Shown: positions 37,905-51,920 of the stretch, piece by piece
Numbering within the stretch: the stretch's first letter is position 1
Layout of the letters: each line of letters begins with the position of its first letter
Assembly (NCBI RefSeq): GCF_029227915.1
Contig: NC_079882.1
Location: 186,001 to 250,000, forward strand
From: Hydractinia symbiolongicarpus
Taxonomy: Eukaryota; Cnidaria; Hydrozoa; Anthoathecata; Hydractiniidae
Direction of reading: 5' to 3'
Length of the DNA: 64,000 nucleotides
Position numbers and translations under genes: made by a program
The notes under the pieces: model-generated
Databases searched by the model: none
The model's input: only the letters and a program-made list of their open reading frames with translations
What the model was told of the DNA's origin: nothing

Positions 37905-40900
37905 CTCATGCGTTTTACTGGTGAAAAAATAATTTAAAAAATCGTTCGGGAAATGGGTTTACTCCCTGGGTACTTTCTTTGTGTACTTTTGACTATACGG
38001 GCCGAGTCCGGGATTTACGGAAAATCGCGGGTTTTCGTTTGCCGGCAATTAAACTTCTTTTATTCAGCGTCTCATCAAAAATGAAAACATTTTTGAAAAC
38101 TACAAATCTCATGCGTTTTACTGGTGAAAAAATAATGTAAAAAATCGTTCGGGAAATGGGTTTACTCCCTGGGTACTTTCTTTGTGTACTTTTGACTATA
38201 CGGGCCGAGTCCGTGATTTACGGAAAATCGCGGGTTTTCGTTTGCCGGCAATTAAACTTCTTTTATTGAGCGTCTCATCAAAAATGAAAACATTTTTGAA
38301 AACTACAAGTCTCATGCGTTTTAGTGATGAAAAAATGATTTAAAAAATCGTTCGGGAAATGAGTTTACTCCCTGGGTACTTTCTTTGTATACTTTTGACT
38401 ATACGGGCCGAGTCCGGGATTTACGGGAAATCGCGTGTTTTCGTTTGCCGGCGATTAAACTCCTTTTTTTCAGCGTCTAATCAAAAATAAAATTTTTTTT
38501 GAAAACTACAAGTCTCATGCGTTTTACTGGTGAAAAAATAATTTAAAAAATCGTTCCGGGAAATGAGTTTACTCCCTGGGTACTTTCTTTGTATACTTCT
38601 GACTAAACGGGCCGAGTCAGGGACTTACGGGAAATCGCGGGTTTCCGTTTGCCGGCGATTAAACTTCTTTTTGTCAGCGTCTCCTTAAAAATGAAAACAT
38701 TTTTGAAAACTACAAGTCTCATGCGTTTTAGTGCTGAAAAAATAATTTAAAAAATCGTTCGGAGAATGAGTTTACTCCCTGGGTAATTTCTTTGTATACG
38801 TTTGACTATACGGGCCGAGTCCGGGATTTACGAGAAATCGCGGGTTTTCGTTGCCCGGCGATTAAACTTCTTTTATTCAGCGTCTCATCAAAATGGAAAA
38901 CATTTTTGAAAATTACAAGTCTCATGCGATTTACTGGTAAAAAAATAATTTAAAAAATCGTTCGGGAAATGAGTTTACTCCCTGGGTACTTTCTTTGTAT
39001 ACTTCTGACTAAACGGTCCGAGTCAGGGATTTACGGGAAATCGCGGGTTTCCGTTTGCCGGCGATTAAACTTCTTTTTGTCAGCGTCTCATTAAAAATGA
39101 AAACATTTTTGAAAACTACAAGTCTCATGCGTTTTAGTGCCGAAAAAATAATTTAAAAAATCGTGCAGAAAAAGAGTTTACTTCCTGGGTAATTTCTTTG
39201 TATACTTTTGACTATACGGGCCGAGTCCGGGATTTACGGGAAATCGCGGGTTTTCGTTTGCCGGCGATTAAACTTCTTTTATTCAGCGTCTCATCGAAAA
39301 TGAAAACATTTTTGAAAATTACAAGTCTCATACGTTTTAGTAATGAAAAAATAATTTAAAAAAACGTTCGGGAAATGAGTTTACTCCCTGGGTACCTTCT
39401 TTGTATACTTTTGACTATACGGGTCGACTCCGGGGTTTACGGGAAATCGCGTGTTTTCGTTTGCCGGCGATTAAACTTCTTTTATTCACCGTCTCATCAA
39501 AAATGAAAACATTTTTGAAAACTACAAGTCTCATGCGTTTTAGTGATGAAAAAATGATTTAAAAATTCGTTCAGGAAATGAGTTTACTCCCTGGGTACTT
39601 TCTTTGTATACTTTTGACTATACGGGCCGAGTCCGGGATTTACGGGAAATCGCGTGTTTTCGTTTGCCGGCGATTAAACTTCTTTTATTCAGCGTCTCAT
39701 CGAAAATAAAAACATTTTTGAAAATTACAAGTCTCATACGTTTTAGTGATGAAAAAATGATTTAAAAATTCGTTCGGGAAATGAGTTTACTCCCTGGGTA
39801 CTTTCTTTGTATACTTTTGACTATACGGGCCGAGTCCGGGATTTACGGGAAATCGCGTGTTTTCGTTTGCCGGCGATTAAACTTCTTTTATTCAGCGTCT
39901 CATCGAAAATGAAAACATTTTTGAAACTTACAAGTCTCATACGTTTTAGTGATGAAAAAATGATTTAAAAATTCGTTCGGGAAATGAGTTTACTCCCTTG
40001 GTACTTTCTTTGTATACTTCTGACTAAACGGGCCGAGTCAGGGACTTACGGGAAATCGCGGGTTTCCGTTTGCCGGCGATTAAACTTCTTTTTGTCAGCG
40101 TCTCCTTAAAAATGAAAACATTTTTGAAAACTACAAGTCTCATGCGTTTTAGTGCCGAAAAAGTAATTTAAAAAATCGTTCAGAAAAAGAGTTTACTCCC
40201 TGGGTAATTTCTTTGTATACTTTTGACTATACGGGCCGAGTCCGGGATTTACGGGAAATCGCGGGTTTTCGTTTGCCGGCGATTAAACTTCTTTTATTCA
40301 GCGTCTCATCGAAAATGAAAACATTTTTGAAAATTACAAGTCTCATACGTTTTAGTAATGAAAAAATAATTTAAAAAAACGTTCGGGAAATGAGTTTACT
40401 CCCTGGGTACCTTCTTTGTATACTTTTGACTATACTGGTCGACTCCGGGGTTTACGGGAAATCGCGTGTTTTCGTTTGCCGGCGATTAAACTTCTTTTAT
40501 TCACCGTCTCATCAAAAATGAAAACATTTTTGAAAACTACAAGTCTCATGCGTTTTAGTGATGAAAAAATGATTTAAAAATTCGTTCGGGAAATGAGTTT
40601 ACTCCCTGGGTACTTTCTTTGTATACTTTTGACTATACGGGCCGAGTCCGGGATTTACGGGAAATCGCGTGTTTTCGTTTGCCGGCGATTAAACTCCTTT
40701 TTTTCAGCGTCTCATCAAAAATAATTTTTTTTTTGAAAACTACAAGTCTCATGCGTTTTACTGGTGAAAAAATAATTTAAAAAATCGTTCCGGGAAATGA
40801 GTTTACTCCCTGGGTACTTTCTTTGTATACTTCTGACTAAACGGGCCGAGTCAGGGACTTACGGGAAATCGCGGGTTTCTGTTTGCCGGCGATTAAACTT

Positions 40901-40951
40901 CTTTTTGTCAGCGTCTCCTTAAAAATGAAAACATTTTTGAAAACTACAAGT
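37905..40951 (+). repeat. Right-hand monomer types appear
   Basis: About fifteen monomers are present. New variants start here: atgatttaaaaattcg, cgttccggg (one base longer, first near 38559), gggacttacggg with tctccttaaaa, catacgttttag with aaaaaaacg, and ttcaccgtctc. Three successive agtgatg monomers (39530, 39733, 39936) with atttaaaaattcg form a small monomeric run. Confidence 0.78.
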
Positions 40952-42374
40952 CTCATGCGTTTTAGTGCTGAAAAAATAATTTAAAAAATCGTTCGGAAAA
41001 TGAGTTTACTCTCTGGGTAATATTTTTGGATACTTTTGACTATACGGGCCAAGTCCGGGATTTACGGGAAATCGCGGGTTTTCGTTTGCCGGCGATTAAA
41101 CTTCTTTTATTCAGCGTCTCATCAAAAATGAAAACATTTTTGAAAACTACAAGTCTCATGCGTTTTACTGGTGAAAAAATAATGTAAAAAATCGTTCGGG
41201 AAATGGGTTTACTCCCTGGGTACTTTCTTTGTGTACTTTTGACTATACGGTCCGAGTCCGTGATTTACGGAAAATCGCGGGTTTTCGTTTGCCGGCAATT
41301 AAACTTCTTTTTGTCAGCGTCTCATTAAAAATGAAAACATTTTTGAAAACTACAAGTCTCATGCGTTTTAGTGCCGAAAAAATAATTTAAAAAATCGTTC
41401 AGAAAAAGAGTTTACTCCCTGGGTAACTTCTTTGTATACTTTTGACTATACGGGCCGAGTCCGGGATTTACGGGAAATCGCGGGTTTTCGTTTGCCGGCG
41501 ATTAAACTTCTTTTATTCAGCGTCTCATCGAAAATGAAAACATTTTTGAAAATTACAAGTCTCATACGTTTTAGTAATGAAATAATAATTTAAAAAAACG
41601 TTCGGGAAATGAGTTTCCTCCCTGGGTACCTTCTTTGTATACTTTTGACTATACGGGTCGACTCCGAGGTTTACGGGAAATCGCGTGTTTTCGTTTGCCG
41701 GCGATTAAACTTCTTTTATTCACCGTCTCATCAAAAATGAAAACATTTTTGAAAACTACAAGTCTCATGCGTTTTAGTGATGAAAAAATGATTTAAAAAT
41801 TCGTTCGGGAAATGAGTTTACTCCCTGGGTACTTTCTTTGTATACTTTTGACTATACGGGCCGAGTCCGGGATTTACGGGAAATCGCGTGTTTTTGTTTG
41901 CCGGCGATTAAACTCCTTTTTTTCAGCGTCTCATCAAAAATAAATTTTTTTTTGAAAACTACAAGTCTCATGCGTTTTACTGGTGAAAAAATAATTTAAA
42001 AAATCGTTCCGGGAAATGAGTTTACTCCCTGGGTACTTTCTTTGTATACTTTTGACTATACGGGCCGAGTCCGGGATTTACGGGAAATCGCGTGTTTTCG
42101 TTTGCCGGCGATTAAACTCCTTTTTTTCAGCGTCTCATCAAAAATAAATTTTTTTTTGAAAACTACAAGTCTCATGCGTTTTACTGGTGAAAAAATAATT
42201 TAAAAAATCGTTCCGGGAAATGAGTTTACTCCCTGGGTACTTTCTTTGTATACTTCTGACTAAACGGGCCGAGTCAGGGACTTACGGGAAATCGCGGGTT
42301 TCTGTTTGCCGGCGATTAAACTTCTTTTTGTCAGCGTCTCCTTAAAAATGAAAACATTTTTGAAAACTACAAGT
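40952..42374 (+). repeat. 1423 bp seven-monomer unit, copy 1
   Basis: Marks are taatatttttggatac with gggccaagtcc (41048), aataatgtaaaa, cggtccgagtccgtg, and gaaataataat. The last two monomers both carry the one-base-longer cgttccggg, giving 7 x 203 + 2. Confidence 0.88.
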
Positions 42375-43593
42375 CTCATGCGTTTTAGTGCTGAAAAAAT
42401 AATTTAAAAAATCGTTCGGAAAATGAGTTTACTCTCTGGGTAATATTTTTGGATACTTTTGACTATACGGGCCAAGTCCGGGATTTACGGGAAATCGCGG
42501 GTTTTCGTTTGCCGGCGATTAAACTTCTTTTATTCAGCGTCTCATCAAAAATGAAAACATTTTTGAAAACTACAAGTCTCATGCGTTTTACTGGTGAAAA
42601 AATAATGTAAAAAATCGTTCGGGAAATGGGTTTACTCCCTGGGTACTTTCTTTGTGTACTTTTGACTATACGGTCCGAGTCCGTGATTTACGGAAAATCG
42701 CGGGTTTTCGTTTGCCGGCAATTAAACTTCTTTTTGTCAGCGTCTCATTAAAAATGAAAACATTTTTGAAAACTACAAGTCTCATGCGTTTTAGTGCCGA
42801 AAAAATAATTTAAAAAATCGTTCAGAAAAAGAGTTTACTCCCTGGGTAACTTCTTTGTATACTTTTGACTATACGGGCCGAGTCCGGGATTTACGGGAAA
42901 TCGCGGGTTTTCGTTTGCCGGCGATTAAACTTCTTTTATTCAGCGTCTCATCGAAAATGAAAACATTTTTGAAAATTACAAGTCTCATACGTTTTAGTAA
43001 TGAAATAATAATTTAAAAAAACGTTCGGGAAATGAGTTTCCTCCCTGGGTACCTTCTTTGTATACTTTTGACTATACGGGTCGACTCCGAGGTTTACGGG
43101 AAATCGCGTGTTTTCGTTTGCCGGCGATTAAACTTCTTTTATTCACCGTCTCATCAAAAATGAAAACATTTTTGAAAACTACAAGTCTCATGCGTTTTAG
43201 TGATGAAAAAATGATTTAAAAATTCGTTCGGGAAATGAGTTTACTCCCTGGGTACTTTCTTTGTATACTTTTGACTATACGGGCCGAGTCCGGGATTTAC
43301 GGGAAATCGCGTGTTTTTGTTTGCCGGCGATTAAACTCCTTTTTTTCAGCGTCTCATCAAAAATAAATTTTTTTTTGAAAACTACAAGTCTCATGCGTTT
43401 TACTGGTGAAAAAATAATTTAAAAAATCGTTCCGGGAAATGAGTTTACTCCCTGGGTACTTTCTTTTTATACTTCTGACTAAACGGGCCGAGTCAGGGAC
43501 TTACGGGAAATCGCGGGTTTCCGTTTGCCGGCGATTAAACTTCTTTTTGTCAGCGTCTCCTTAAAAATGAAAACATTTTTGAAAACTACAAGT
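42375..43593 (+). repeat. 1423 bp unit, copy 2 (six monomers)
   Basis: All the private marks of copy 1 recur at 1423 bp (gccaag at 42471). One of the two cgttccggg monomers is absent, leaving 1219 bp. Confidence 0.87.
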
Positions 43594-45419
43594 CTCATGC
43601 GTTTTAGTGCTGAAAAAATAATTTAAAAAATCGTTCGGAAAATGAGTTTACTCTCTGGGTAATTTTTTTGTATACTTTTGACTATACGGGCCGAGTCCGG
43701 GATTTACGGGAAATCGCGGGTTTTCGTTTGCCGGCGATTAAACTTCTTTTATTCAGCGTCTCATCAAAAATGAAAACATTTTTGAAAATTACAAGTCTCA
43801 TGCGTTTTAGTGATGAAAAAAAATTTAAAAAATCGTTCGGGAAATAAGTTTACTCCCTGGGTACTTTCTTTGTATACTTTTGACTATACGGGCCGAGTGC
43901 GGGATTTACGGGAAATCGCGGGTTTTGGTTTGCCGGCGATTAAACTTATTTTATTCAGCGTCTCAAAAAAAATGAAAACATTTTTGAAAACTACAAGTCT
44001 CATGCGTTTTACTGGTGAAAAAATAATTTAAAAAATCGTTCGGGAAATGGGTTTACTCCCTGGGTACTTTCTTTGTGTACTTTTGACTATACGGGCCGAG
44101 TCCGGGATTTACGGAAAATCGCGGGTTTTCGTTTGCCGGCAATTAAACTTCTTTTATTCAGCGTCTCATCAAAAATGAAAACATTTTTAAAAACTACAAG
44201 TCTCATGCGTTTTACTGGTGAAAAAATAATGTAAAAAATCGTTCGGGAAATGGGTTTACTCCCTGGGTACTTTCTTTGTATACTTTTGACTATACGGGCC
44301 GAGTCCGGGATTTACGGGAAATCGCGTGTTTTCGTTTGCCGGCGATTAAACTCCTTTTTTTCAGCGTCTAATCAAAAATAAATTTTTTTTTGAAAACTAC
44401 AAGTCTCATGCGTTTTACTGGTGAAAAAATAATTTAAAAAATCGTTCCGGGAAATGAGTTTACTCCCTGGGTACTTTCTTTGTATACTTCTGACTAAACG
44501 GGCCGAGTCAGGGACTTACGGGAATTCGCGGGTTTCCGTTTGCCGGCGATTAAACTTCTTTTTGTCAGCGTCTCCTTAAAAATGAAAACATTTTTGAAAA
44601 TTACAAGTCTCATGCGTTTTAGTGATGAAAAAAAATTTAAAAAATCGTTCGGGAAATGAGTTTACTCCCTGGGTACTTTCTTTGTATACTTTTGACTATA
44701 CGGGCCGAGTCCGGGATTTACGGGAAATCGCGGGTTTTGGTTTGCCGGCGATTAAACTTATTTTATTCAGCGTCTCAAAAAAAATGAAAACATTTTTGAA
44801 AACTACAAGTCTCATGCGTTTTACTGGTGAAAAAATAATTTAAAAAATCGTTCGGGAAATGGGTTTACTCCCTGGGTACTTTCTTTGTATACTTCTGACT
44901 AAACGGGCCGAGTCAGGGACTTACGGGAATTCGCGGGTTTCCGTTTGCCGGCGATTAAAATTCTTTTTGTCAGCGTCTCCTTAAAAATGAAAACATTTTT
45001 GAAAACTACAAGTCTCATGCGTTTTAGTGCTGAAAAAATAATTTAAAAAATCGTTCGGAAAATGAGTTTACTCCCTGGGTAATTTCTTTGTATACGTTTG
45101 ACTATACGGGCCGAGTCCGGGATTTACGGGAAATCGCGGGTTTTCGTTTGCCGGCGATTAAACTTCTTTTATTCAGCGTCTCATCAAAATGGAAAACATT
45201 TTTGAAAATTACAAGTCTCATGCGATTTACTGGTAAAAAAATAATTTAAAAAATCGTTCGGGAAATGAGTTTACTCCCTGGGTACTTTCTTTGTATACTT
45301 CTGACTAAACGGTCCGAGTCAGAGATTTACGGGAAATCGCGGGTTTCCGTTTGCCGGCGATTAAACTTCTTTTTGTCAGCGTCTCATTAAAAATAAAAAC
45401 ATTTTTGAAAACTACAAGT
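43594..45419 (+). repeat. Short block with an 812 bp echo
   Basis: Monomers at 43797 and 44609 share the 202 bp box agtgatgaaaaaaaattt and the following ggttttggtttg and gtctcaaaaaaaatg marks, 812 bp (4 monomers) apart. The monomer at 44811 is a mosaic of the 43999 head and the 44405 tail. gggaattcgcggg, giving an extra GAATTC, occurs in both 44405 and 44811 tails. Confidence 0.78.
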
Positions 45420-47450
45420 CTCGAGCGTTTTAGTGCCGAAAAATAATTTAAAAAATCGTTCAGAAAAAGAGTTTACTCCCTGGGTAATTTCTTTGTATAC
45501 TTTTGACTATACGGGCCGAGTCCGGGATTTACGGGAAATCGCGGGTTTTCGTTTGCCGGCGATTAAACTTCTTTTATTCAGCGTCTCATCGAAAATGAAA
45601 ACATTTTTGAAAATTACAAGTCTCATACGTTTTAGTAATGAAAAAAGAATTTAAAAAAACGTTCGGGAAAAGAGTTTACTCCCTGGGTACCTTCTTTGTA
45701 TACTTTTGACTATACGGGTCGTCTCCGGGGTTTACGGGAAATCGCGTGTTTTCGTTTGCCGGCGATTAAACTTCTTTTATTCACCGTCTCATCAAAAATG
45801 AAAACATTTTTGAAAACTACAAGTCTCATGCGTTTTAGTGATGAAAAAATGATTTAAAAATTCGTTCGGGAAATGAGTTTACTCCCTGGGTACTTTCTTT
45901 GTATACTTTTGACTATACGGGCCGAGTCCGGGATTTACGGGAAATCGCGTGTTTTCGTTTGCCGGCGATTAAACTCCTTTTTTTCAGCGTCTCATCAAAA
46001 ATAAATTTTTTTTTGAAAACTACAAGTCTCATGCGTTTTACTGGTGAAAAAATAATCTAAAAAATCGTTCCGGGAAATGAGTTTACTCCCTGGGTACTTT
46101 CTTTGTATACTTCTGACTAAACGGGCCGAGTCAGGGACTTACGGGAAATCGCGGATTTCCGTTTGCCGGCGATTAAACTTCTTTTTGTCAGCGTCTCCTT
46201 AAAAATGAAAACATTTTTGAAAACTACAAGTCTCATGCGTTTTAGTGCTGAAAAAATAATTTAAAAAATCGTTCAGAAAAAGAGTTTACTCCCTGGGTAA
46301 TTTCTTTGTATACTTTTGACTATACGGGCCGAGTCCGGGATTTACGGGAAATCGCGGGTTTTCGTTTGCCGGCGATTAAACTTCTTTTATTCAGCGTCTC
46401 ATTGAAAATGAAAACATTTTTGAAAATTACAAGTCTCATACATTTTAGTAATGAAAAAATAATTTAAAAAAACGTTCGGGAAATGAGTTTACTCCCTGGG
46501 TACCTTCTTTGTATACTTTTGACTATGCGGGTCGACTCCGGGGTTTACGGGAAATCGCGTGTGTCCGTTTTCCGGCGATTAAACTTCTTTTATCCACCGT
46601 CTCATCAAAAATGAAAACATTTTTGAAAACTACAAGTCTCATGCGTTTTAGTGATGAAAAAATGATTTAAAAATTCGTTCGGGAAATGAGTTTACTCCCT
46701 GGGTACTTTCTTTGTATACTTTTGACTATACGGGCCGAGTCCGGGATTTACGGGAAATCGCGTGTTTTCGTTTGCCGGCGATTAAACTCCTTTTTTTCAG
46801 CGTCTCATCAAAAATAAATTTTTTTTTGAAAACTACAAGTCTCATGCGTTTTACTGGTGAAAAAATAATTTAAAAAATCGTTCCGGGAAATGAGTTTACT
46901 CCCTGGGTACTTTCTTTGTATACTTCTGACTAAACGGGCCGAGTCAGGGACTTACGGGAAATCGCGGGTTTCCGTTTGCCGGCGATTAAACTTCTTTTTG
47001 TCAGCGTCTCCTTGAAAATGAAAACATTTTTGAAAACTACAAGTCTCATGCGTTTTAGTGCTGAAAAAATAATTTAAAAAATCGTTCGGAAAATGAGTTT
47101 ACTCCCTGGGTAATTTCTTTGTATACGTTTGACTATACGGGCCGAGTCCGGGATTTACGGGAAATCGCGGGTTTTCGTTTGCCGGCGATTAAACTTCTTT
47201 TATTCAGCGTCTCATCAAAATGGAAAACATTTTTGAAAATTACAAGTCTCATGCGATTTACTGGTAAAAAAATAATTTAAAAAATCGTTCGGGAAATGAG
47301 TTTACTCCCTGGGTACTTTCTTTGTATACTTCTGACTAAACGGTCCGAGTCAGAAATTTACGGGAAATCGCGGGTTTCCGTTTGCCGGCGATTAAACTTC
47401 TTTTTGTCAGCGTCTCATTAAAAATAAAAACATTTTTGAAAACTACAAGT
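45420..47450 (+). repeat. Ten-monomer higher-order repeat, 2031 bp
   Basis: The canonical order, in my labels, is R6 (ctcgagcg, agtgccg), R7 (catacg, gaaaaaagaat, gggaaaagag), R1 (atgatttaaaaattcg), R2 (cgttccggg), R3 (ttcagaaaaagag), R4 (catacatttt, tttccgttttccgg), R1, R2, R3' (gtatacgtttgac, tcaaaatggaaaac), R5 (gatttactggtaaa, cggtccgagtcagaga). The two R2 monomers are 204 bp. R6 here is one base short, giving 2031 instead of 2032 bp. Confidence 0.9.
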
Positions 47451-49888
47451 CTCGAGCGTTTTAGTGCCGAAAAAATAATTTAAAAAATCGTTCAGAAAAA
47501 GAGTTTACTCCCTGGGTAATTTCTTTGTATACTTTTGACTATACGGGCCGAGTCCGGGATTTACGGGAAATCGCGGGTTTTCGTTTGCCGGCGATTAAAC
47601 TTCTTTTATTCAGCGTCTCATCGAAAATGAAAACATTTTTGAAAATTACAAGTCTCATACGTTTTAGTAATGAAAAAAGAATTAAAAAAAACGTTCGGGA
47701 AAAGAGTTTACTCCCTGGGTACCTTCTTTGTATACTTTTGACTATACGGGTCGACTCCGGGGTTTACGGGAAATCGCGTGTTTTCGTTTGCCGGCGATTA
47801 AACTTCTTTTATTCACCGTCTCATCAAAAATGAAAACATTTTTGAAAACTACAAGTCTCATGCGTTTTAGTGATGAAAAAATGATTTAAAAATTCGTTCG
47901 GGAAATGAGTTTACTCCCTGGGTACTTTCTTTGTATACTTCTGACTAAACGGGCCGAGTCAGGGACTTACGGGAAATCGCGGATTTCCGTTTGCCGGCGA
48001 TTAAACTTCTTTTTGTCAGCGTCTCCTTAAAAATGAAAACATTTTTGAAAACTACAAGTCTCATGCGTTTTAGTGCTGAAAAAATAATTTAAAAAATCGT
48101 TCAGAAAAAGAGTTTACTCCCTGGGTAATTTCTTTGTATACTTTTGACTATACGGGCCGAGTCCGGGATTTACGGGAAATCGCGGGTTTTCGTTTGCCGG
48201 CGATTAAACTTCTTTTATTCAGCGTCTCATCGAAAATGAAAACATTTTTGAAAATTACAAGTCTCATACATTTTAGTAATGAAAAAATAATTTAAAAAAA
48301 CGTTCGGGAAATGAGTTTACTCCCTGGGTACCTTCTTTGTATACTTTTGACTATCCGGGTCGACTCCGGGGTTTACGGGAAATCGCGTGTTTCCGTTTTC
48401 CGGCGATTAAACTTCTTTTATCCACCGTCTCATCAAAAATGAAATCATTTTTGAAAACTACAAGTCTCATGCGTTTTAGTGGTGAAAAAATAATTTAAAA
48501 AATCGTTCCGGGAAATGAGTTTACTCCCTGGGTACTTTCTTTGTATACTTCTGACTAAACGGGCCGAGTCAGGGACTTACGGGAAATCGCGGATTTCCGT
48601 TTGCCGGCGATTAAACTTCTTTTTGTCAGCGTCTCCTTAAAAATGAAAACATTTTTGAAAACTACAAGTCTCATGCGTTTTAGTGCTGAAAAAATAATTT
48701 AAAAAATCGTTCAGAAAAAGAGTTTACTCCCTGGGTAATTTCTTTGTATACTTTTGACTATACGGGCCGAGTCCGGGATTTACGGGAAATCGCGGGTTTT
48801 CGTTTGCCGGCGATTAAACTTCTTTTATTCAGCGTCTCATCGAAAATGAAAACATTTTTGAAAATTACAAGTCTCATACATTTTAGTAATGAAAAAATAA
48901 TTTAAAAAAACGTTCGGGAAATGAGTTTACTCCCTGGGTACCTTCTTTGTATACTTTTGACTATCCGGGTCGACTCCGGGGTTTACGGGAAATCGCGTGT
49001 TTCCGTTTTCCGGCGATTAAACTTCTTTTATCCACCGTCTCATCAAAAATGAAAACATTTTTGAAAACTACAAGTCTCATGCATTTTAGTGATGAAAAAA
49101 TGATTTAAAAATTCGTTCGGGAAATGAGTTTACTCCCTGGGTACTTTCTTTGTATACTTTTGACTATACGGGCCGAGTCCGGGATTTACGGGAAATCGCG
49201 TGTTTTCGTTTGCCGGCGATTAAACTCCTTTTTTTCAGCGTCTCATCAAAAATAAATTTTTTTTTGAAAACTACAAGTCTCATGCGTTTTACTGGTGAAA
49301 AAATAATTTAAAAAATCGTTCCGGGAAATGAGTTTACTCCCTGGGTACTTTCTTTGTATAATTCTGACTAAACGGGCCGAGTCAGGGACTTACGGGAAAT
49401 CGCGGGTTTCCGTTTGCCGGCGATTAAACTTCTTTTTGTCAGCGTCTCCTTGAAAATGAAAACATTTTTGAAAACTACAAGTCTCATGCGTTTTAGTGCT
49501 GAAAAAATAATTTAAAAAATCGTTCGGAAAATGAGTTTACTCCCTGGGTAATTTCTTTGTATACGTTTGACTATACGGGCCGAGTCCGGGATTTACGGGA
49601 AATCGCGGGTTTTCGTTTGCCGGCGATTAAACTTCTTTTTTTCAGCGTCTCATCAAAATGGAAAACATTTTTGAAAATTACAAGTCTCATACGATTTACT
49701 GGTAAAAAAATAATTTAAAAAATCGTTCGGGAAATGAGTTTACTCCCTGGGTACTTTCTTTGTATACTTCTGACTAAACGGTCCGAGTCAGAAATTTACG
49801 GGAAATCGCGGGTTTCCGTTTGCCGGCGATTAAACTTCTTTTTGTCAGCGTCTCATTAAAAATAAAAACATTTTTGAAAACTACAAGT
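47451..49888 (+). repeat. Twelve-monomer version of the 2032 bp unit
   Basis: This runs R6-R7, then a mosaic R1/R2 monomer (47857), R3-R4, an R2-like monomer with agtggtg (48466), R3-R4 again, R1-R2-R3'-R5. An R2-R3-R4 segment has in effect been duplicated. Length is 2438 bp. Confidence 0.87.
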
Positions 49889-51920
49889 CTCGAGCGTTTT
49901 AGTGCCGAAAAAATAATTTAAAAAATCGTTCAGAAAAAGAGTTTACTCCCTGGGTAATTTCTTTGTATACTTTTGACTATACGGGCCGAGTCCGGGATTT
50001 ACGGGAAATCGCGGGTTTTCGTTTGCCGGCGATTAAACTTCTTTTATTCAGCGTCTCATCGAAAATGAAAACATTTTTGAAAATTACAAGTCTCATACGT
50101 TTTAGTAATGAAAAAAGAATTTAAAAAAACGTTCGGGAAAAGAGTTTACTCCCTGGGTACCTTCTTTGTATACTTTTGACTATACGGGTCGACTCCGGGG
50201 TTTACGGGAAATCGCGTGTTTTCGTTTGCCGGCGATTAAACTTCTTTTATTGACCGTCTCATCAAAAATGAAAACATTTTTGAAAACTACAAGTCTCATG
50301 CGTTTTAGTGATGAAAAAATGATTTAAAAATTCGTTCGGGAAATGAGTTTACTCCCTGGGTACTTTCTTTGTATACTTTTGACTATACGGGCCGAGTCCG
50401 GGATTTACGGGAAATCGCGTGTTTTCGTTTGCCGGCGATTAAACTCCTTTTTTTCAGCGTCTCATCAAAAATAAATTTTTTTTTGAAAACTACAAGTCTC
50501 ATGCGTTTTACTGGTGAAAAAATAATTTAAAAAATCGTTCCGGGAAATGAGTTTACTCCCTGGGTACTTTCTTTGTATACTTCTGACTAAACGGGCCGAG
50601 TCAGGGACTTACGGGAAATCGCGGATTTCCGTTTGCCGGCGATTAAACTTCTTTTTGTCAGCGTCTCCTTAAAAATGAAAACATTTTTGAAAACTACAAG
50701 TCTCATGCGTTTTAGTGCTGAAAAAATAATTTAAAAAATCGTTCAGAAAAAGAGTTTACTCCCTGGGTAATTTCTTTGTATACTTTTGACTATACGGGCC
50801 GAGTCCGGGATTTACGGGAAATCGCGGGTTTTCGTTTGCCGGCGATTAAACTTCTTTTATTCAGCGTCTCATCGAAAATGAAAACATTTTTGAAAATTAC
50901 AAGTCTCATACATTTTAGTAATGAAAAAATAATTTAAAAAAACGTTCGGGAAATGAGTTTACTCCCTGGGTACCTTCTTTGTATACTTTTGACTATCCGG
51001 GTCGACTCCGGGGTTTACGGGAAATCGCGTGTTTCCGTTTTCCGGCGATTAAACTTCTTTTATCCACCGTCTCATCAAAAATGAAAACATTTTTGAAAAC
51101 TACAAGTCTCATGCGTTTTAGTGATGAAAAAATGATTTAAAAATTCGTTCGGGAAATGAGTTTACTCCCTGGGTACTTTCTTTGTATACTTTTGACTATA
51201 CGGGCCGAGTCCGGGATTTACGGGAAATCGCGTGTTTTCGTTTGCCGGCGATTAAACTCCTTTTTTTCAGCGTCTCATCAAAAATAAATTTTTTTTTGAA
51301 AACTACAAGTCACATGCGTTTTACTGGTGAAAAAATAATTTAAAAAATCGTTCCGGGAAATGAGTTTACTCCCTGGGTACTTTCTTTGTATACTTCTGAC
51401 TAAACGGGCCGAGTCAGGGACTTACGGGAAATCGCGGGTTTCCGTTTGCCGGCGATTAAACTTCTTTTTGTCAGCGTCTCCTTGAAAATGAAAACATTTT
51501 TGAAAACTACAAGTCTCATGCGTTTTAGTGCTGAAAAAATAATTTAAAAAATCGTTCGGAAAATGAGTTTACTCCCTGGGTAATTTCTTTGTATACGTTT
51601 GACTATACGGGCCGAGTCCGGGATTTACGGGAAATCGCGGGTTTTCGTTTGCCGGCGATTAAACTTCTTTTTTTCAGCGTCTCATCAAAATGGAAAACAT
51701 TTTTGAAAATTACAAGTCTCATGCGATTTACTGGTAAAAAAATAATTTAAAAAATCGTTCGGGAAATGAGTTTACTCCCTGGGTACTTTCTTTGTATACT
51801 TCTGACTAAACGGTCCGAGTCAGAAATTTACGGGAAATCGCGGGTTTCCGTTCGCCGGCGATTAAACTTCTTTTTGTCAGCGTCTCATTAAAAATAAAAA
51901 CATTTTTGAAAACTACAAGT
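49889..51920 (+). repeat. Canonical 2032 bp ten-monomer unit
   Basis: The order is R6-R7-R1-R2-R3-R4-R1-R2-R3'-R5 with no gain or loss. This is the best reference copy of the right-hand higher-order repeat. Confidence 0.92.

Noticed and set aside
40952-45419. GAATTC and GTCGAC strings as possible functional sites
   Set aside because: They follow from one-base variants of particular monomer types (gggaattcg, gggtcgactcc) and serve only as type markers.
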